NCBI GenBank assembly: GCA_937890135.1
Contig: CALBYC010000071.1
Location: 1-16,110, forward strand
Length of the DNA: 16,110 bases
Reading direction: 5' to 3'
Origin: an uncultured Parabacteroides sp.
GTDB lineage: Bacteria > Bacteroidota > Bacteroidia > Bacteroidales > Tannerellaceae
Shown in pieces: positions 8,007-14,624 of the stretch; the stretch's first letter is position 1; each line of letters begins with the position of its first letter. The notes beneath the pieces were generated by a model. It saw nothing but the letters and a program-made list of their open reading frames with translations, did not search any database and was not told the origin of the DNA. The translations under genes were made by a program, and so were the position numbers.

Positions 8007-9554
8007 TTAGAATGGAGGCAGGCCATGTTTTTTTGCAGGTCTGTACTCGTCTTTAAGAACAGTCATTTTCAATGTATGCAGCAAGTACTCGCGTGTTTCC
8101 CCCGGTTCAATGACAGCATCTACAAAACCACGGGAAGCTGCGACATAAGGGTTAGCGAACTTCTCGGTATACTCTTTCACTTTCTCTTGCCGCATTGCCT
8201 CCTGGTCTTCAGCAGCCATGATTTCCTTGCGGAAAATAATGTTGGCAGCCCCCTCCGGACCCATTACCGCAATTTCCGCACTTGGCCATGCAAACACGAA
8301 ATCAGCCCCAAGATGGCGTGAGTTCATCGCTATATAGCCTCCACCATAAGCTTTACGTAAAATAACAGTGATTTTAGGCACTGTTGCCTCAGAATAAGCG
8401 TACAACACTTTCGCTCCATGGCGAATCACACCGGCATGTTCCTGGTCTACACCCGGCAAATAACCAGGCATGTCTTCCAATGTTACAATCGGAATGTTGA
8501 AAGAATCACAGAACCGAATAAAGCGGGCTGCTTTATCCGCACTATCACAATCCAAAACGCCAGCCAACACCATAGGTTGATTGGCAACAAATCCAACCGT
8601 TTCGCCACCAATACGGCCGAACCCGACGACAATGTTAGCAGCCCATAATTTATGAATCTCTAAGAATTTAGAGTCATCGACTAAACATTCTATTATGTGA
8701 CGGACATCATAAGGCTGTTTCGGGTCTTCCGGAACAATATTATTGATATTCAATGTCGTTGCAGGGACTCTTGGTTCTATCACCTTTGCTTTCTCCTGAT
8801 TATTCCAAGGAATAAAGCCTAACAGTTCTTTCACTTGGGCAAAGCATTCATCTTCATTTACAGCATAGAAGTGCGCATTACCTGTCGTTTCCGCATGAAC
8901 GCGGGCTCCTCCCAAATCCTCCATTGAAATGTCTTCGCCCAACACGGTCTTGATGACATTAGGCCCCGTGATGAACATCTTAGAAATATTTTCCACAACA
9001 AACACAAAGTCCGTTAAAGCAGGTGAATAAACTGCCCCACCGGCACAGGGTCCCAATATTAAAGATATCTGAGGGATTACGCCTGATGCTATTGTATTAC
9101 GGTAGAATATCTCTCCATAACCGGCCAAAGCGCCAACACCTTCTTGGATACGAGCTCCACCGGAGTCATTGATGCCAATGACCGGACATTTCATCCTTAA
9201 GGCATGATCCATTATTTTCGTGATTTTGCGAGCATGCTGCAAACCCAAAGAACCACCAGCGACAGTGAAATCTTGCGCATATATACATACGGGCAATCCG
9301 AAAATAGTCCCCGTCCCGGTGACGACGCCGTCGCCTGGAAGTTCCTTTTTATCCATTCCGAAATCACGACCGTCATGCTTCACAAACAGGTCGTATTCAT
9401 GAAACGAACCTTCGTCCAACAACGAAAAGATACGTTCCCGCGCTGTCTTTTTGCCCATTGCCTTCTGCTTGGCGATGGCGGCCTCGCCTCCGCCCATTTC
9501 TACGACAGCTTTCTTTTCCCTAAGGGTTAAAACATCTTTTCTTAAATCTGCCAT
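8007..9554 (-). CDS. Acyl-CoA carboxylase carboxyltransferase subunit (propionyl-CoA/methylmalonyl-CoA type)
   Basis: A 515-residue, full-length carboxyltransferase of the PccB/MmdA family, with fused N and C crotonase-like domains. It moves the carboxyl group between biotin and an acyl-CoA, most likely propionyl-CoA/methylmalonyl-CoA in the succinate-propionate pathway of fermenting Bacteroidales. Visible motifs: NDSGGARIQEG (129-139), GPCAGGAVYSPALTDF (168-183), which supplies an oxyanion hole, LEDMPGYLPG (359-368), AYGGGYIAMNS (402-412... ending near 412) and MGPEGAANIIFR (431-442). It starts 13 bp after def and ends 14 bp before the biotin carrier gene, so co-expression with its carrier is nearly certain. 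Whether the complex is an ATP-dependent carboxylase or a sodium-pumping decarboxylase depends on subunits encoded elsewhere, so I leave the symbol blank. The family assignment is firm; the substrate is inferred. Confidence 0.92.
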   Translation of the reverse strand: MADLRKDVLTLREKKAVVEMGGGEAAIAKQKAMGKKTARERIFSLLDEGSFHEYDLFVKHDGRDFGMDKKELPGDGVVTGTGTIFGLPVCIYAQDFTVAGGSLGLQHARKITKIMDHALRMKCPVIGINDSGGARIQEGVGALAGYGEIFYRNTIASGVIPQISLILGPCAGGAVYSPALTDFVFVVENISKMFITGPNVIKTVLGEDISMEDLGGARVHAETTGNAHFYAVNEDECFAQVKELLGFIPWNNQEKAKVIEPRVPATTLNINNIVPEDPKQPYDVRHIIECLVDDSKFLEIHKLWAANIVVGFGRIGGETVGFVANQPMVLAGVLDCDSADKAARFIRFCDSFNIPIVTLEDMPGYLPGVDQEHAGVIRHGAKVLYAYSEATVPKITVILRKAYGGGYIAMNSRHLGADFVFAWPSAEIAVMGPEGAANIIFRKEIMAAEDQEAMRQEKVKEYTEKFANPYVAASRGFVDAVIEPGETREYLLHTLKMTVLKDEYRPAKKHGLPPF

Positions 9555-9567
9555 TATCCTAAAAACT

Positions 9568-10122
9568 TTATTTCACAGCCTTTGTCCTGTATGAACAACG
9601 GGCTGTACCTTTTAATATATTGTTCAGTTTTCCTTTATTCAACTGTCTGCGTATTGCCGAAATATTATCAATAAACACATGACCTGTCAAATGCTCACAT
9701 TCATGTTGAACCACTCGTGCAGCAAAACCGTTCACATCTTCCTCATGCTCTATCCAATCGGCATCCATGTATTTAATACGTATTTTCGTAGGACGAGCTA
9801 CTTTTTCATGTATTCCTGGCAAACTTAGACACCCTTCCTCCATTGCCACCGTCTCTGCGCTTCTTTCCAAGAAAACTGGATTGATCATCGTCCGCTTGAA
9901 ACCTTTGCATTCCGGGAAATCATCTTTAAGAACATCTGCATCCAAGACCAGCATTTGAATTGACAATCCCACCTGAGGCGCAGCCAGACCCACACCATCG
10001 GCATTATACATCGTTTCATACATGTCGGACTCCAATTTCTTCAAATCAGGAAAATCCTGAGAAATAGCCTTAGCCTCTTGCCTCAACACGGGCTGTCCAT
10101 ATAAATATACGGGTAAAATCAT
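9568..10122 (-). CDS. def: Peptide deformylase
   Basis: Removes the formyl group from the N-terminal methionine of new proteins in the cytoplasm, using an Fe2+/Zn2+ centre. All three family motifs are present: GVGLAAPQVG (43-52), EGCLS (96-100, with metal ligand C98) and QHECEHLTG (139-147, with metal ligands H140 and H144 and catalytic E141). The 184-residue length is ordinary. Its ATG overlaps the ruvX stop as ATGA, a sign of coupled translation, and the carboxyltransferase gene follows after 13 bp. It is not beside fmt, its usual partner in many other bacteria. Confidence 0.96.
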   Translation of the reverse strand: MILPVYLYGQPVLRQEAKAISQDFPDLKKLESDMYETMYNADGVGLAAPQVGLSIQMLVLDADVLKDDFPECKGFKRTMINPVFLERSAETVAMEEGCLSLPGIHEKVARPTKIRIKYMDADWIEHEEDVNGFAARVVQHECEHLTGHVFIDNISAIRRQLNKGKLNNILKGTARCSYRTKAVK

Positions 10123-10544
10123 CTTATTATATATTTTTTGCTTTCCAAATAGGCTTGAAGAATAATGACCGCACTGATTTCATCCACCAGTGCCTTGTCT
10201 TGCCTTTTCTTTTTTTTCAGGCCTCCGGCCAACATCGCCTGATGCGCCAACACGGATGTAAAACGTTCATCATAATATTCAACTGGTATTTGGGGAATTT
10301 TACTTTTCAGAGCATTTACGAAGGACTCTACATATTTCATGTTCTCCGATGGTTCATTGTTCAACTGTTTGGGCTGACCTATAACTATCAATTCCACTTC
10401 TTCTTGAGCGACATAGACAGACAGGAAATCGACTAACTCTCCGCTGGGTACAGTGGCCACACCGTTCGCTATTATTTGCAACTTGTCCGTTGCCGCGATA
10501 CCCGTACGTTTTCTCCCGTAATCAATTGCTATTATTCTTCCCAT
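10119..10544 (-). CDS. ruvX: RuvX/YqgF, RNase H-fold Holliday junction resolvase-like nuclease
   Basis: A 141-residue YqgF-family nuclease, linked in other bacteria to maturation of the 16S rRNA 5' end and proposed as an alternative Holliday junction resolvase. The RNase H-like fold signatures are clear: IIAIDYGRKRTGIAATD (4-20) with D8, LIVIGQPKQLN (52-62), YDERFTS (91-97) with E93, and the C-terminal LVDEISAVIILQAYLES (119-135) with D121. Together D8, E93 and D121 are the expected acidic metal ligands. The ATG at 10544 gives the standard MGRIIAIDYG start. It overlaps def by 4 bp and heads the ruvX-def-carboxylase operon. A perfect -7 box ends only 5 bp before the start codon. Confidence 0.94.
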   Translation of the reverse strand: MGRIIAIDYGRKRTGIAATDKLQIIANGVATVPSGELVDFLSVYVAQEEVELIVIGQPKQLNNEPSENMKYVESFVNALKSKIPQIPVEYYDERFTSVLAHQAMLAGGLKKKKRQDKALVDEISAVIILQAYLESKKYIIR

Positions 10545-10549
10545 ATCGG

Positions 10550-10557
10550 CAAAGATA
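10550..10557 (-). promoter_or_regulatory. -7 box (TATCTTTG) immediately upstream of ruvX
   Basis: The minus strand reads TATCTTTG, an exact TAnnTTTG match, with only 5 bp between it and the ruvX ATG. Transcription in Bacteroidetes usually starts a few bases after this box, so the start would fall at or next to the ATG. I find no TTTG at the right -33 spacing. Confidence 0.5.
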
Positions 10558-10635
10558 CGACTTTTATGGATATAGCTGCCGCTTTTTCCTCAAATTCCCT
10601 TAAAAATATTCAGATATGGCCATCTAATGGCACTT

Positions 10636-11583
10636 TCAATAAGCGTTCTTATCCCCTTTGAACATGTTCACGAGTGTCACGACAATAATCTTAAGATCCA
10701 AAAGAAAAGTCCAATTTTCAATATACCATACATCTCTTTTCACTCGTCCTTCCATTTGTTCCAGCGTTTTAGTCTCGCCACGATAGCCTGTTACCTGCGC
10801 CCATCCTGTCACACCTGGTTTTACCAAATGGCGTACCATATATTTATCTATCAAAGCCGAATATTGCTCTGTATGCTTAAGCATATGAGGCCGAGGACCA
10901 ACGACAGACATGTCTCCTTTAAAGACATTGATAAACTGAGGGAACTCATCCAAATTTGTTCTACGTAAAAAATCGCCTATCTTTGTCTTGCGGGGATCAT
11001 CCTTGACTGCTTGCATTGTATCCGCCTGGTTGTTCACCCGCATCGTACGGAATTTATAACATTCAAAGTCATGTCCGTATAATCCTGTACGCTTTTGCTT
11101 GAAAAAGACAGGGCCCGGAGAGCTTCGCTTGATCAAAATACCTACCACTACATACAACACCGGGAAAACCGTACAGAGGACGACCAAGGAAAAAACGAGA
11201 TCGAATAACCGTTTCAATGCACGGTTATAAATTTCCTGAAGGGGTTCTTTCCTGATTGTCAACAAAGGGACGGATTCCATAAATTCCATCACCATGCTTT
11301 TTTTCACGTTCCGGTAAAATTCGGGAACGATATAAAAACGTATCATTCGTTTCTCAGCAAAATTAAGCATCCGGAGAATTTTTTCATCATTCGTGCCAGG
11401 CAACGTACAATAGATTTCATCTATCTCTTTTGCTATCGCATACTCTTCCACTTTGTCAGTTGTACCTAAATAGTTTGGCAAAACTTCTTTCAACACCAAA
11501 TTGTCATCAAAAAAGCCCAGTATATTGAAACCGGAAGATATATCATCACGCATCGCACGATATAGCTCCATTTTTCCCCGCAC
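10636..11583 (-). CDS. C-terminal fragment: sugar phosphotransferase catalytic domain
   Basis: A 315-residue frame opening at GTG 11583, with a more natural ATG at 11571 (residue 5). Residues 6-110 are the remainder of the central CoA-binding-like domain. Residues about 124-315 form a full bacterial sugar transferase domain: KRLFDLVFS (124-132) starts the hydrophobic reentrant helix, followed by GPVFFKQKRTG (157-167), the catalytic D212-E213 in LDEFPQF, GDMSVVGPRPH (223-233), and VKPGVTGWAQVTGYRG (254-269). Stand-alone PGTs such as PglC consist of little more than this domain, so the fragment could keep activity if it is translated. It overlaps the upstream fragment by 38 bp, so translation would need reinitiation slightly upstream of that frame's stop. 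Confidence 0.82.
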   Translation of the reverse strand: MRGKMELYRAMRDDISSGFNILGFFDDNLVLKEVLPNYLGTTDKVEEYAIAKEIDEIYCTLPGTNDEKILRMLNFAEKRMIRFYIVPEFYRNVKKSMVMEFMESVPLLTIRKEPLQEIYNRALKRLFDLVFSLVVLCTVFPVLYVVVGILIKRSSPGPVFFKQKRTGLYGHDFECYKFRTMRVNNQADTMQAVKDDPRKTKIGDFLRRTNLDEFPQFINVFKGDMSVVGPRPHMLKHTEQYSALIDKYMVRHLVKPGVTGWAQVTGYRGETKTLEQMEGRVKRDVWYIENWTFLLDLKIIVVTLVNMFKGDKNAY

Positions 11584-12031
11584 CGACTATAACCACGCGC
11601 TTGAAATTATATCCTTTCCTGCGATAAAACTTCAACAGCATCCGGACAAACACACGCCAGCAAGAAAACACGACAATCGTAGAGACATAATAAACCACCA
11701 AGAAAGTAGCCAGAACATCCCCTACATTTAAGAATATAAGACAGGTTGCAAACAGGAATATCAACAACGATATCATTGAAAATGCCCTTTGCACAATCTT
11801 ATCCAAATAAACAATGGAACGATGAAGCTGAATTGGCACAAAATAGAGAGAAAAGAAATAGCAAAAATTCAATAAGAGGAGCACTTCTCTTAAGTTATTG
11901 TCTATCGCCTTAGTGTAAAATGTCCCTAACTCCCAATATACCAAAAAGAACATCAGATTCAGGACCACCATATCACCCATGCCTATCAACCATTGTATCA
12001 GGAAGCCGTGTCTTCTATCTAATTCCATCAT
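11546..12031 (-). CDS. N-terminal fragment: membrane domain of sugar phosphotransferase
   Basis: A 161-residue frame with about four membrane helices (roughly 12-32, 46-64, 84-101 and 107-127), a basic stretch (FYRRKGYNFKR) and then VVIVGAGKNG, the start of the Rossmann-like loop. The last six residues after that glycine are out of the family frame and end at a stop at 11546. It corresponds to the multi-helix N-terminal region of WcaJ-type enzymes, which is not needed for transferase chemistry in studied relatives. The start at 12031 is one codon before a second ATG (12028); either is possible. Confidence 0.8.
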   Translation of the reverse strand: MMELDRRHGFLIQWLIGMGDMVVLNLMFFLVYWELGTFYTKAIDNNLREVLLLLNFCYFFSLYFVPIQLHRSIVYLDKIVQRAFSMISLLIFLFATCLIFLNVGDVLATFLVVYYVSTIVVFSCWRVFVRMLLKFYRRKGYNFKRVVIVGAGKNGAISCDA

Positions 12032-12049
12032 TTATTGTTTAGTCGAATA

Positions 12050-12057
12050 CAAATGTA
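12050..12057 (-). promoter_or_regulatory. -7 box (TACATTTG) upstream of the sugar phosphotransferase
   Basis: TACATTTG on the minus strand is an exact TAnnTTTG match 18 bp before the ATG. The nearest upstream TTTG is only 13 bp away and belongs to the T-run of the ompA terminator, so the -33 element is poor. The site lies directly after that terminator, which is where an independent promoter is expected. Confidence 0.45.
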
Positions 12058-12071
12058 TGAAATATTTACTC

Positions 12072-12110
12072 AAAAAAAAAAGAGAGGCGCACAAATATAT
12101 GCGCCTCTCT
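12072..12110 (-). terminator. Intrinsic terminator of the OmpA-like gene
   Basis: A perfect 11-bp stem, AGAGAGGCGCA with TGCGCCTCTCT, closes an 8-nt loop and is followed on the minus strand by ten T. It lies 27 bp after the gene's stop codon. This is the strongest terminator in the window, as expected behind a highly expressed outer-membrane protein. Confidence 0.95.
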
Positions 12111-12136
12111 CCTTTTAACGATATTATTACTGAATA

Positions 12137-13282
12137 TTATTTTTCAGCACGCATGATAACAACGCGATTCCAGCTGTTTTCGCTGTACGGCTGTTCTTCA
12201 CAACCTTTCCATTCAACTGTGATCTGGTTAGAAGAAATTCCGTATTTTTCAATCAATTCTTTAGCTACCGCTTTAGCGCGTTTTTCGGACAACTGCATAT
12301 TATAATCTGCTTTACCTGTCTTTTTGTCCGCATAACCGATAACCTTGATAGGCGTGTTGTTTGCTTTGATGTATTCTGCAGTGTTGTAGATATTGATGTG
12401 CTGATTCTTATCAATCTTAGAGCTGTTCAAACGGAAGAATACGACATTGTCAATGACATTGTTTACTACTTCTTCTACAGTCTCTTTGCATTCAGGACAA
12501 GAAACCGGACGTTTGCTCAATTCATCGTTTTCTGCACGCAGTCTGTTGATTTGACCATTCAAATCATTCAACAAATCATAATCCATCGGTTCCAATACTT
12601 CAAAGTTCGTCTTACCCAACTTGAATGTCAGACCCGCTGACAATTGGACGAGGCCGTCGCATAAGTGATGCATGCTGACGCGGTTGAATTGTTCGTTCAA
12701 CAAAGATCCCTGAAGTTCAACATTCAAATCAAGACGGTTGCTCAAACGGAAAGCTGTCAAAATACCGGCGTTGACAGTAGGAGATTCTGTTCTCGCACGT
12801 TCAACTGATTCAGTTGTTTTGAAACGCTGAGCATATCCCAAACCAACCCAAGGAATCAAACGGAAAACTTTCTTTTCGTTGTAAGGAGCCCAAAAGTTTG
12901 TAACATCCCATAAGAAATCAATGTGAGCGGCAACATATTTGTTATGCTGCATAATCTGTGCGTCATTGCCTTCGAATCCATGAAGGACACCACCATTCAG
13001 CTGTGTTCTGAATCCCAAATACGGATTGAACCATTTTCCAAAAGAAACTTGAGGAGCAAAGTTCAAACGATTACCAAAATCAGCTTTGCTGTTTTCATCG
13101 CCAAACAACATGCTTGCGCCACCTGCAATTGAAATAAACCAGTTGTCACCAGCTTTGTTTTTCTTGAAATTGGTTTTGTAACCCTTTTCAGTACTAAAAC
13201 CTACCTGGGGCTGATACTCTTGTGCTGCAGCTGAGAATACAAAGCCAGACAGCAACGCTAAAAGAATAGCTTTAACCTTCAT
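12137..13282 (-). CDS. OmpA-family major outer-membrane protein
   Basis: A 381-residue OmpA-like protein. Residues 1-20 are a signal peptide, with cleavage likely between A20 and Q21. Residues about 45-225 show alternating aromatic strands consistent with an 8-stranded outer-membrane barrel. A short coiled segment (about 236-258) and a CPEC motif (C262, C265) form the linker. Residues about 278-381 are the periplasmic OmpA C-terminal domain that binds peptidoglycan, with GYAD (D319) and LSEKRAKAV (R335) at the usual diaminopimelate-contacting positions. It links the outer membrane to the cell wall. The architecture resembles Porphyromonas gingivalis Pgm6/Pgm7, where linker cysteines are reported to join subunits by disulfides. 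It stands alone between a good promoter and a strong terminator, pointing to high, constitutive expression. Confidence 0.93.
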   Translation of the reverse strand: MKVKAILLALLSGFVFSAAAQEYQPQVGFSTEKGYKTNFKKNKAGDNWFISIAGGASMLFGDENSKADFGNRLNFAPQVSFGKWFNPYLGFRTQLNGGVLHGFEGNDAQIMQHNKYVAAHIDFLWDVTNFWAPYNEKKVFRLIPWVGLGYAQRFKTTESVERARTESPTVNAGILTAFRLSNRLDLNVELQGSLLNEQFNRVSMHHLCDGLVQLSAGLTFKLGKTNFEVLEPMDYDLLNDLNGQINRLRAENDELSKRPVSCPECKETVEEVVNNVIDNVVFFRLNSSKIDKNQHINIYNTAEYIKANNTPIKVIGYADKKTGKADYNMQLSEKRAKAVAKELIEKYGISSNQITVEWKGCEEQPYSENSWNRVVIMRAEK

Positions 13283-13338
13283 AATAATTTATAACATTTA
13301 AATTAAACAATCTACATTTCCTTTTCACAAAACCGTCA

Positions 13339-13370
13339 CAAAAATATTTCATTTCTATTTGCTAAACAAA
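13339..13370 (-). promoter_or_regulatory. Consensus Bacteroidetes promoter of the OmpA-like gene
   Basis: On the minus strand TTTG (13367-13370), a 20-bp spacer and TATTTTTG (13339-13346) match the TTTG / TAnnTTTG consensus exactly. The predicted start leaves a 5' UTR of about 50 nt, very AT-rich, as is common for strongly expressed genes in this phylum. This is the best promoter in the window. Confidence 0.8.
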
Positions 13371-13376
13371 TATTTT

Positions 13377-13407
13377 CAAAAAAATGTTTTCCCAATTATG
13401 GAAAAAC
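13377..13407 (-). terminator. Probable intrinsic terminator of rfbA
   Basis: Minus-strand arms GTTTTTCC and GGGAAAAC pair over 8 bp with one G-U, around a 6-nt loop, followed by A and seven T. It lies about 20 bp after the rfbA stop and directly upstream of the OmpA promoter. The stem is AT-rich, so it may be leaky. Confidence 0.6.
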
Positions 13408-13426
13408 ACCACTATTGTCTTTATTT

Positions 13427-14302
13427 TCACCTGTTTTCAGCCAATCGAATCAGATATTGCCCGTACGGGTTCTTCTTCATTGGTTCTGCCAAAAGGCGTA
13501 ATTTGACGGAATCTATCCAGCCTTTGCGGAATGCTATTTCTTCCAGACAGGCAATTTTAAGCCCTTGCCTTTTTTCTATCACTTCAATAAAGGTCGATGC
13601 CTCCGACAACGAGTCATGCGTTCCTGTGTCCAGCCAGGCAAAACCTCTTCCAAACAGCTGCATTTTCAAGATTCCCTTTTCCAGAAATGCCTGGTTGACG
13701 CTGGTTATTTCCAACTCCCCGCGTGCCGACGGGCGTATTTCACGGGCTATGTCCACTACTTCGTTCGGATAAAAATACAGCCCCACTACAGCATAATTCG
13801 ACTGGGGCTGCTCCGGCTTTTCTTCAATCCGCACCACATTCCCCTTCGCATCGAAGGAAGCGACCCCGTATCTTTCCGGATCGTTCACATAATAACCAAA
13901 AATCGTGGCTTCCCCTCTCTTCACATTGTCCACGGCTTTTTGCAGCATCGATGAGAAGCTTTGCCCGTAAAATATATTATCTCCCAACACCAAGCAAACG
14001 GAATCTTCGCCTATGAAATCCGCTCCTATGATAAACGCCTGAGCCAATCCATCCGGCGAGGGTTGCTCGGCATATTCAAAACAGACGCCAAAGTCCGCCC
14101 CGTCCCCTAAAAGGCGTTTAAAGCCTGGCAAATCTTGCGGTGTGGAAATGATTAATATTTCCCTTATGCCGGCGAGCATGAGCACTGATATGGGATAATA
14201 AACCATGGGTTTGTCATATATAGGGAGCAACTGCTTGGATATCCCCTTCGTTATGGGGTACAACCGTGTCCCTGAACCTCCGGCCAATACAATTCCTTTC
14301 AT
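13427..14302 (-). CDS. rfbA: Glucose-1-phosphate thymidylyltransferase (RfbA/RmlA)
   Basis: Makes dTDP-glucose from dTTP and glucose-1-phosphate, the first step to dTDP-rhamnose and other deoxysugars for O-antigen or capsule, in the cytoplasm. At 291 residues it has the standard length. Motifs: LAGGSGTRLYP (6-16) for nucleotide binding, KQLLPIYDKPM (23-33), PDGLAQAF (83-90), LGDN (106-109, with metal-binding D108), IEEKP (159-163) and WLDTGTHD (223-230). It stands alone here: rfbB, rfbC and rfbD are not adjacent, so it is either a stand-alone copy or the rest of the pathway is elsewhere. A TAACTTTG box lies 35 bp upstream of the ATG, and a weak terminator follows. Confidence 0.96.
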   Translation of the reverse strand: MKGIVLAGGSGTRLYPITKGISKQLLPIYDKPMVYYPISVLMLAGIREILIISTPQDLPGFKRLLGDGADFGVCFEYAEQPSPDGLAQAFIIGADFIGEDSVCLVLGDNIFYGQSFSSMLQKAVDNVKRGEATIFGYYVNDPERYGVASFDAKGNVVRIEEKPEQPQSNYAVVGLYFYPNEVVDIAREIRPSARGELEITSVNQAFLEKGILKMQLFGRGFAWLDTGTHDSLSEASTFIEVIEKRQGLKIACLEEIAFRKGWIDSVKLRLLAEPMKKNPYGQYLIRLAENR

Positions 14303-14336
14303 GTTTTATTTTTTGTTTCTTAGTTAGACCACAGGG

Positions 14337-14344
14337 CAAAGTTA
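14337..14344 (-). promoter_or_regulatory. -7 box (TAACTTTG) upstream of rfbA
   Basis: An exact TAnnTTTG on the minus strand, 34 bp before the rfbA ATG, just beyond the tRNA terminator. A TTGG stands 19 bp upstream of it as a partial -33. A 5' UTR of about 28 nt is predicted. Confidence 0.5.
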
Positions 14345-14371
14345 AGCATTAACATCCCATCCTCCAACCAA

Positions 14372-14407
14372 ATAAAAAAGGATTAGAAAATTCTATTCCT
14401 AATCCTT
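14372..14407 (-). terminator. Intrinsic terminator of the tRNA-Cys pair
   Basis: Minus-strand arms AAGGATTAG and CTAATCCTT form a perfect 9-bp stem, followed by TTTTT and an AT-rich tail. It lies 12 bp after the 3' end of the second-transcribed tRNA, as expected for a tRNA transcript end. Confidence 0.82.
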
Positions 14408-14418
14408 CTATCTGCCTG

Positions 14419-14490
14419 AGGTTCCTGGCGGATTCGAACCGCCGTACACGGTTTTGCAGACCGCTGACTAAGCCACTCATCCAAGGAACC
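14419..14490 (-). tRNA. tRNA-Cys(GCA), downstream copy
   Basis: A 72-nt tRNA. The 7-bp acceptor stem GGTTCCT/AGGAACC is perfect, the anticodon stem GCGGT/ACCGT has one G-U, and the loop CTGCAAA shows anticodon GCA. The T arm GGCGG TTCGAAT CCGCC is perfect and U73 is the cysteine discriminator. The D stem is short (3 bp). CCA is not encoded and must be added by the nucleotidyltransferase. It is identical to the copy at 14524-14595. Confidence 0.97.
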
Positions 14491-14523
14491 GGATTGTATA
14501 AATGAAGCAGACGAAACCAAACG

Positions 14524-14595
14524 AGGTTCCTGGCGGATTCGAACCGCCGTACACGGTTTTGCAGACCGCTGACTAAGCCACTCATCCAAGGAACC
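14524..14595 (-). tRNA. tRNA-Cys(GCA), upstream copy
   Basis: The same 72-nt sequence as the downstream copy, 33 bp away, with identical acceptor, anticodon (GCA) and T arms and no encoded CCA. Transcribed first of the pair, it probably shares a precursor with the second, since no promoter-like motif or terminator lies in the 33-bp spacer. Confidence 0.97.
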
Positions 14596-14624
14596 GGATT
14601 TCGCATCGCTCTCAATTGCGTGTG

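Larger units (their letters stand above)
10636..12031 (-). pseudogene. Frameshifted undecaprenyl-phosphate sugar phosphotransferase (WcaJ/WbaP-like), whole locus
   Basis: Two overlapping reading frames together encode one protein of about 464 residues, the usual length of the polyprenyl glycosylphosphotransferases that start capsule or exopolysaccharide repeat units by placing a sugar phosphate on undecaprenyl phosphate in the inner membrane. The N-terminal frame (12031 to 11546) gives four membrane helices and runs into the loop VVIVGAGKNG. The sequence then continues in another frame from ELYRAM (near 11570 downward) with the rest of the soluble domain and the catalytic domain. Restoring a GxGxxGxEL loop needs five more bases near 11570-11578, which suggests loss of one copy of a tandem pentamer. 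The break could be a true mutation, an assembly error or, less likely, a programmed shift. A -7 box (12050-12057) precedes it, so the locus should still be transcribed. Confidence 0.82.
14418..14600. repeat. Tandem direct repeat of 78 bp holding the two tRNA-Cys genes
   Basis: Positions 14418-14495 and 14523-14600 are identical, with a period of 105 bp. Identity extends only 1 bp past the tRNA 3' ends and 5 bp past their 5' ends, so the copies have either been homogenised by gene conversion or arose by a duplication whose spacers have since diverged. Confidence 0.95.

Noticed and set aside
11570..11583. Programmed ribosomal frameshift at the G4A5 run
   Set aside because: The needed shift is +1 (or -2), while such a run favours -1 slippage; there is no clear downstream stem-loop or pseudoknot, and skipping one base would leave a shortened glycine loop.
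10636..14302. Capsule or O-antigen locus (sugar phosphotransferase plus rfbA)
   Set aside because: The two genes are separate units split by the OmpA-like gene with its own promoter and terminator; there are no glycosyltransferases, wzx/wzy or UpxY-type regulators.
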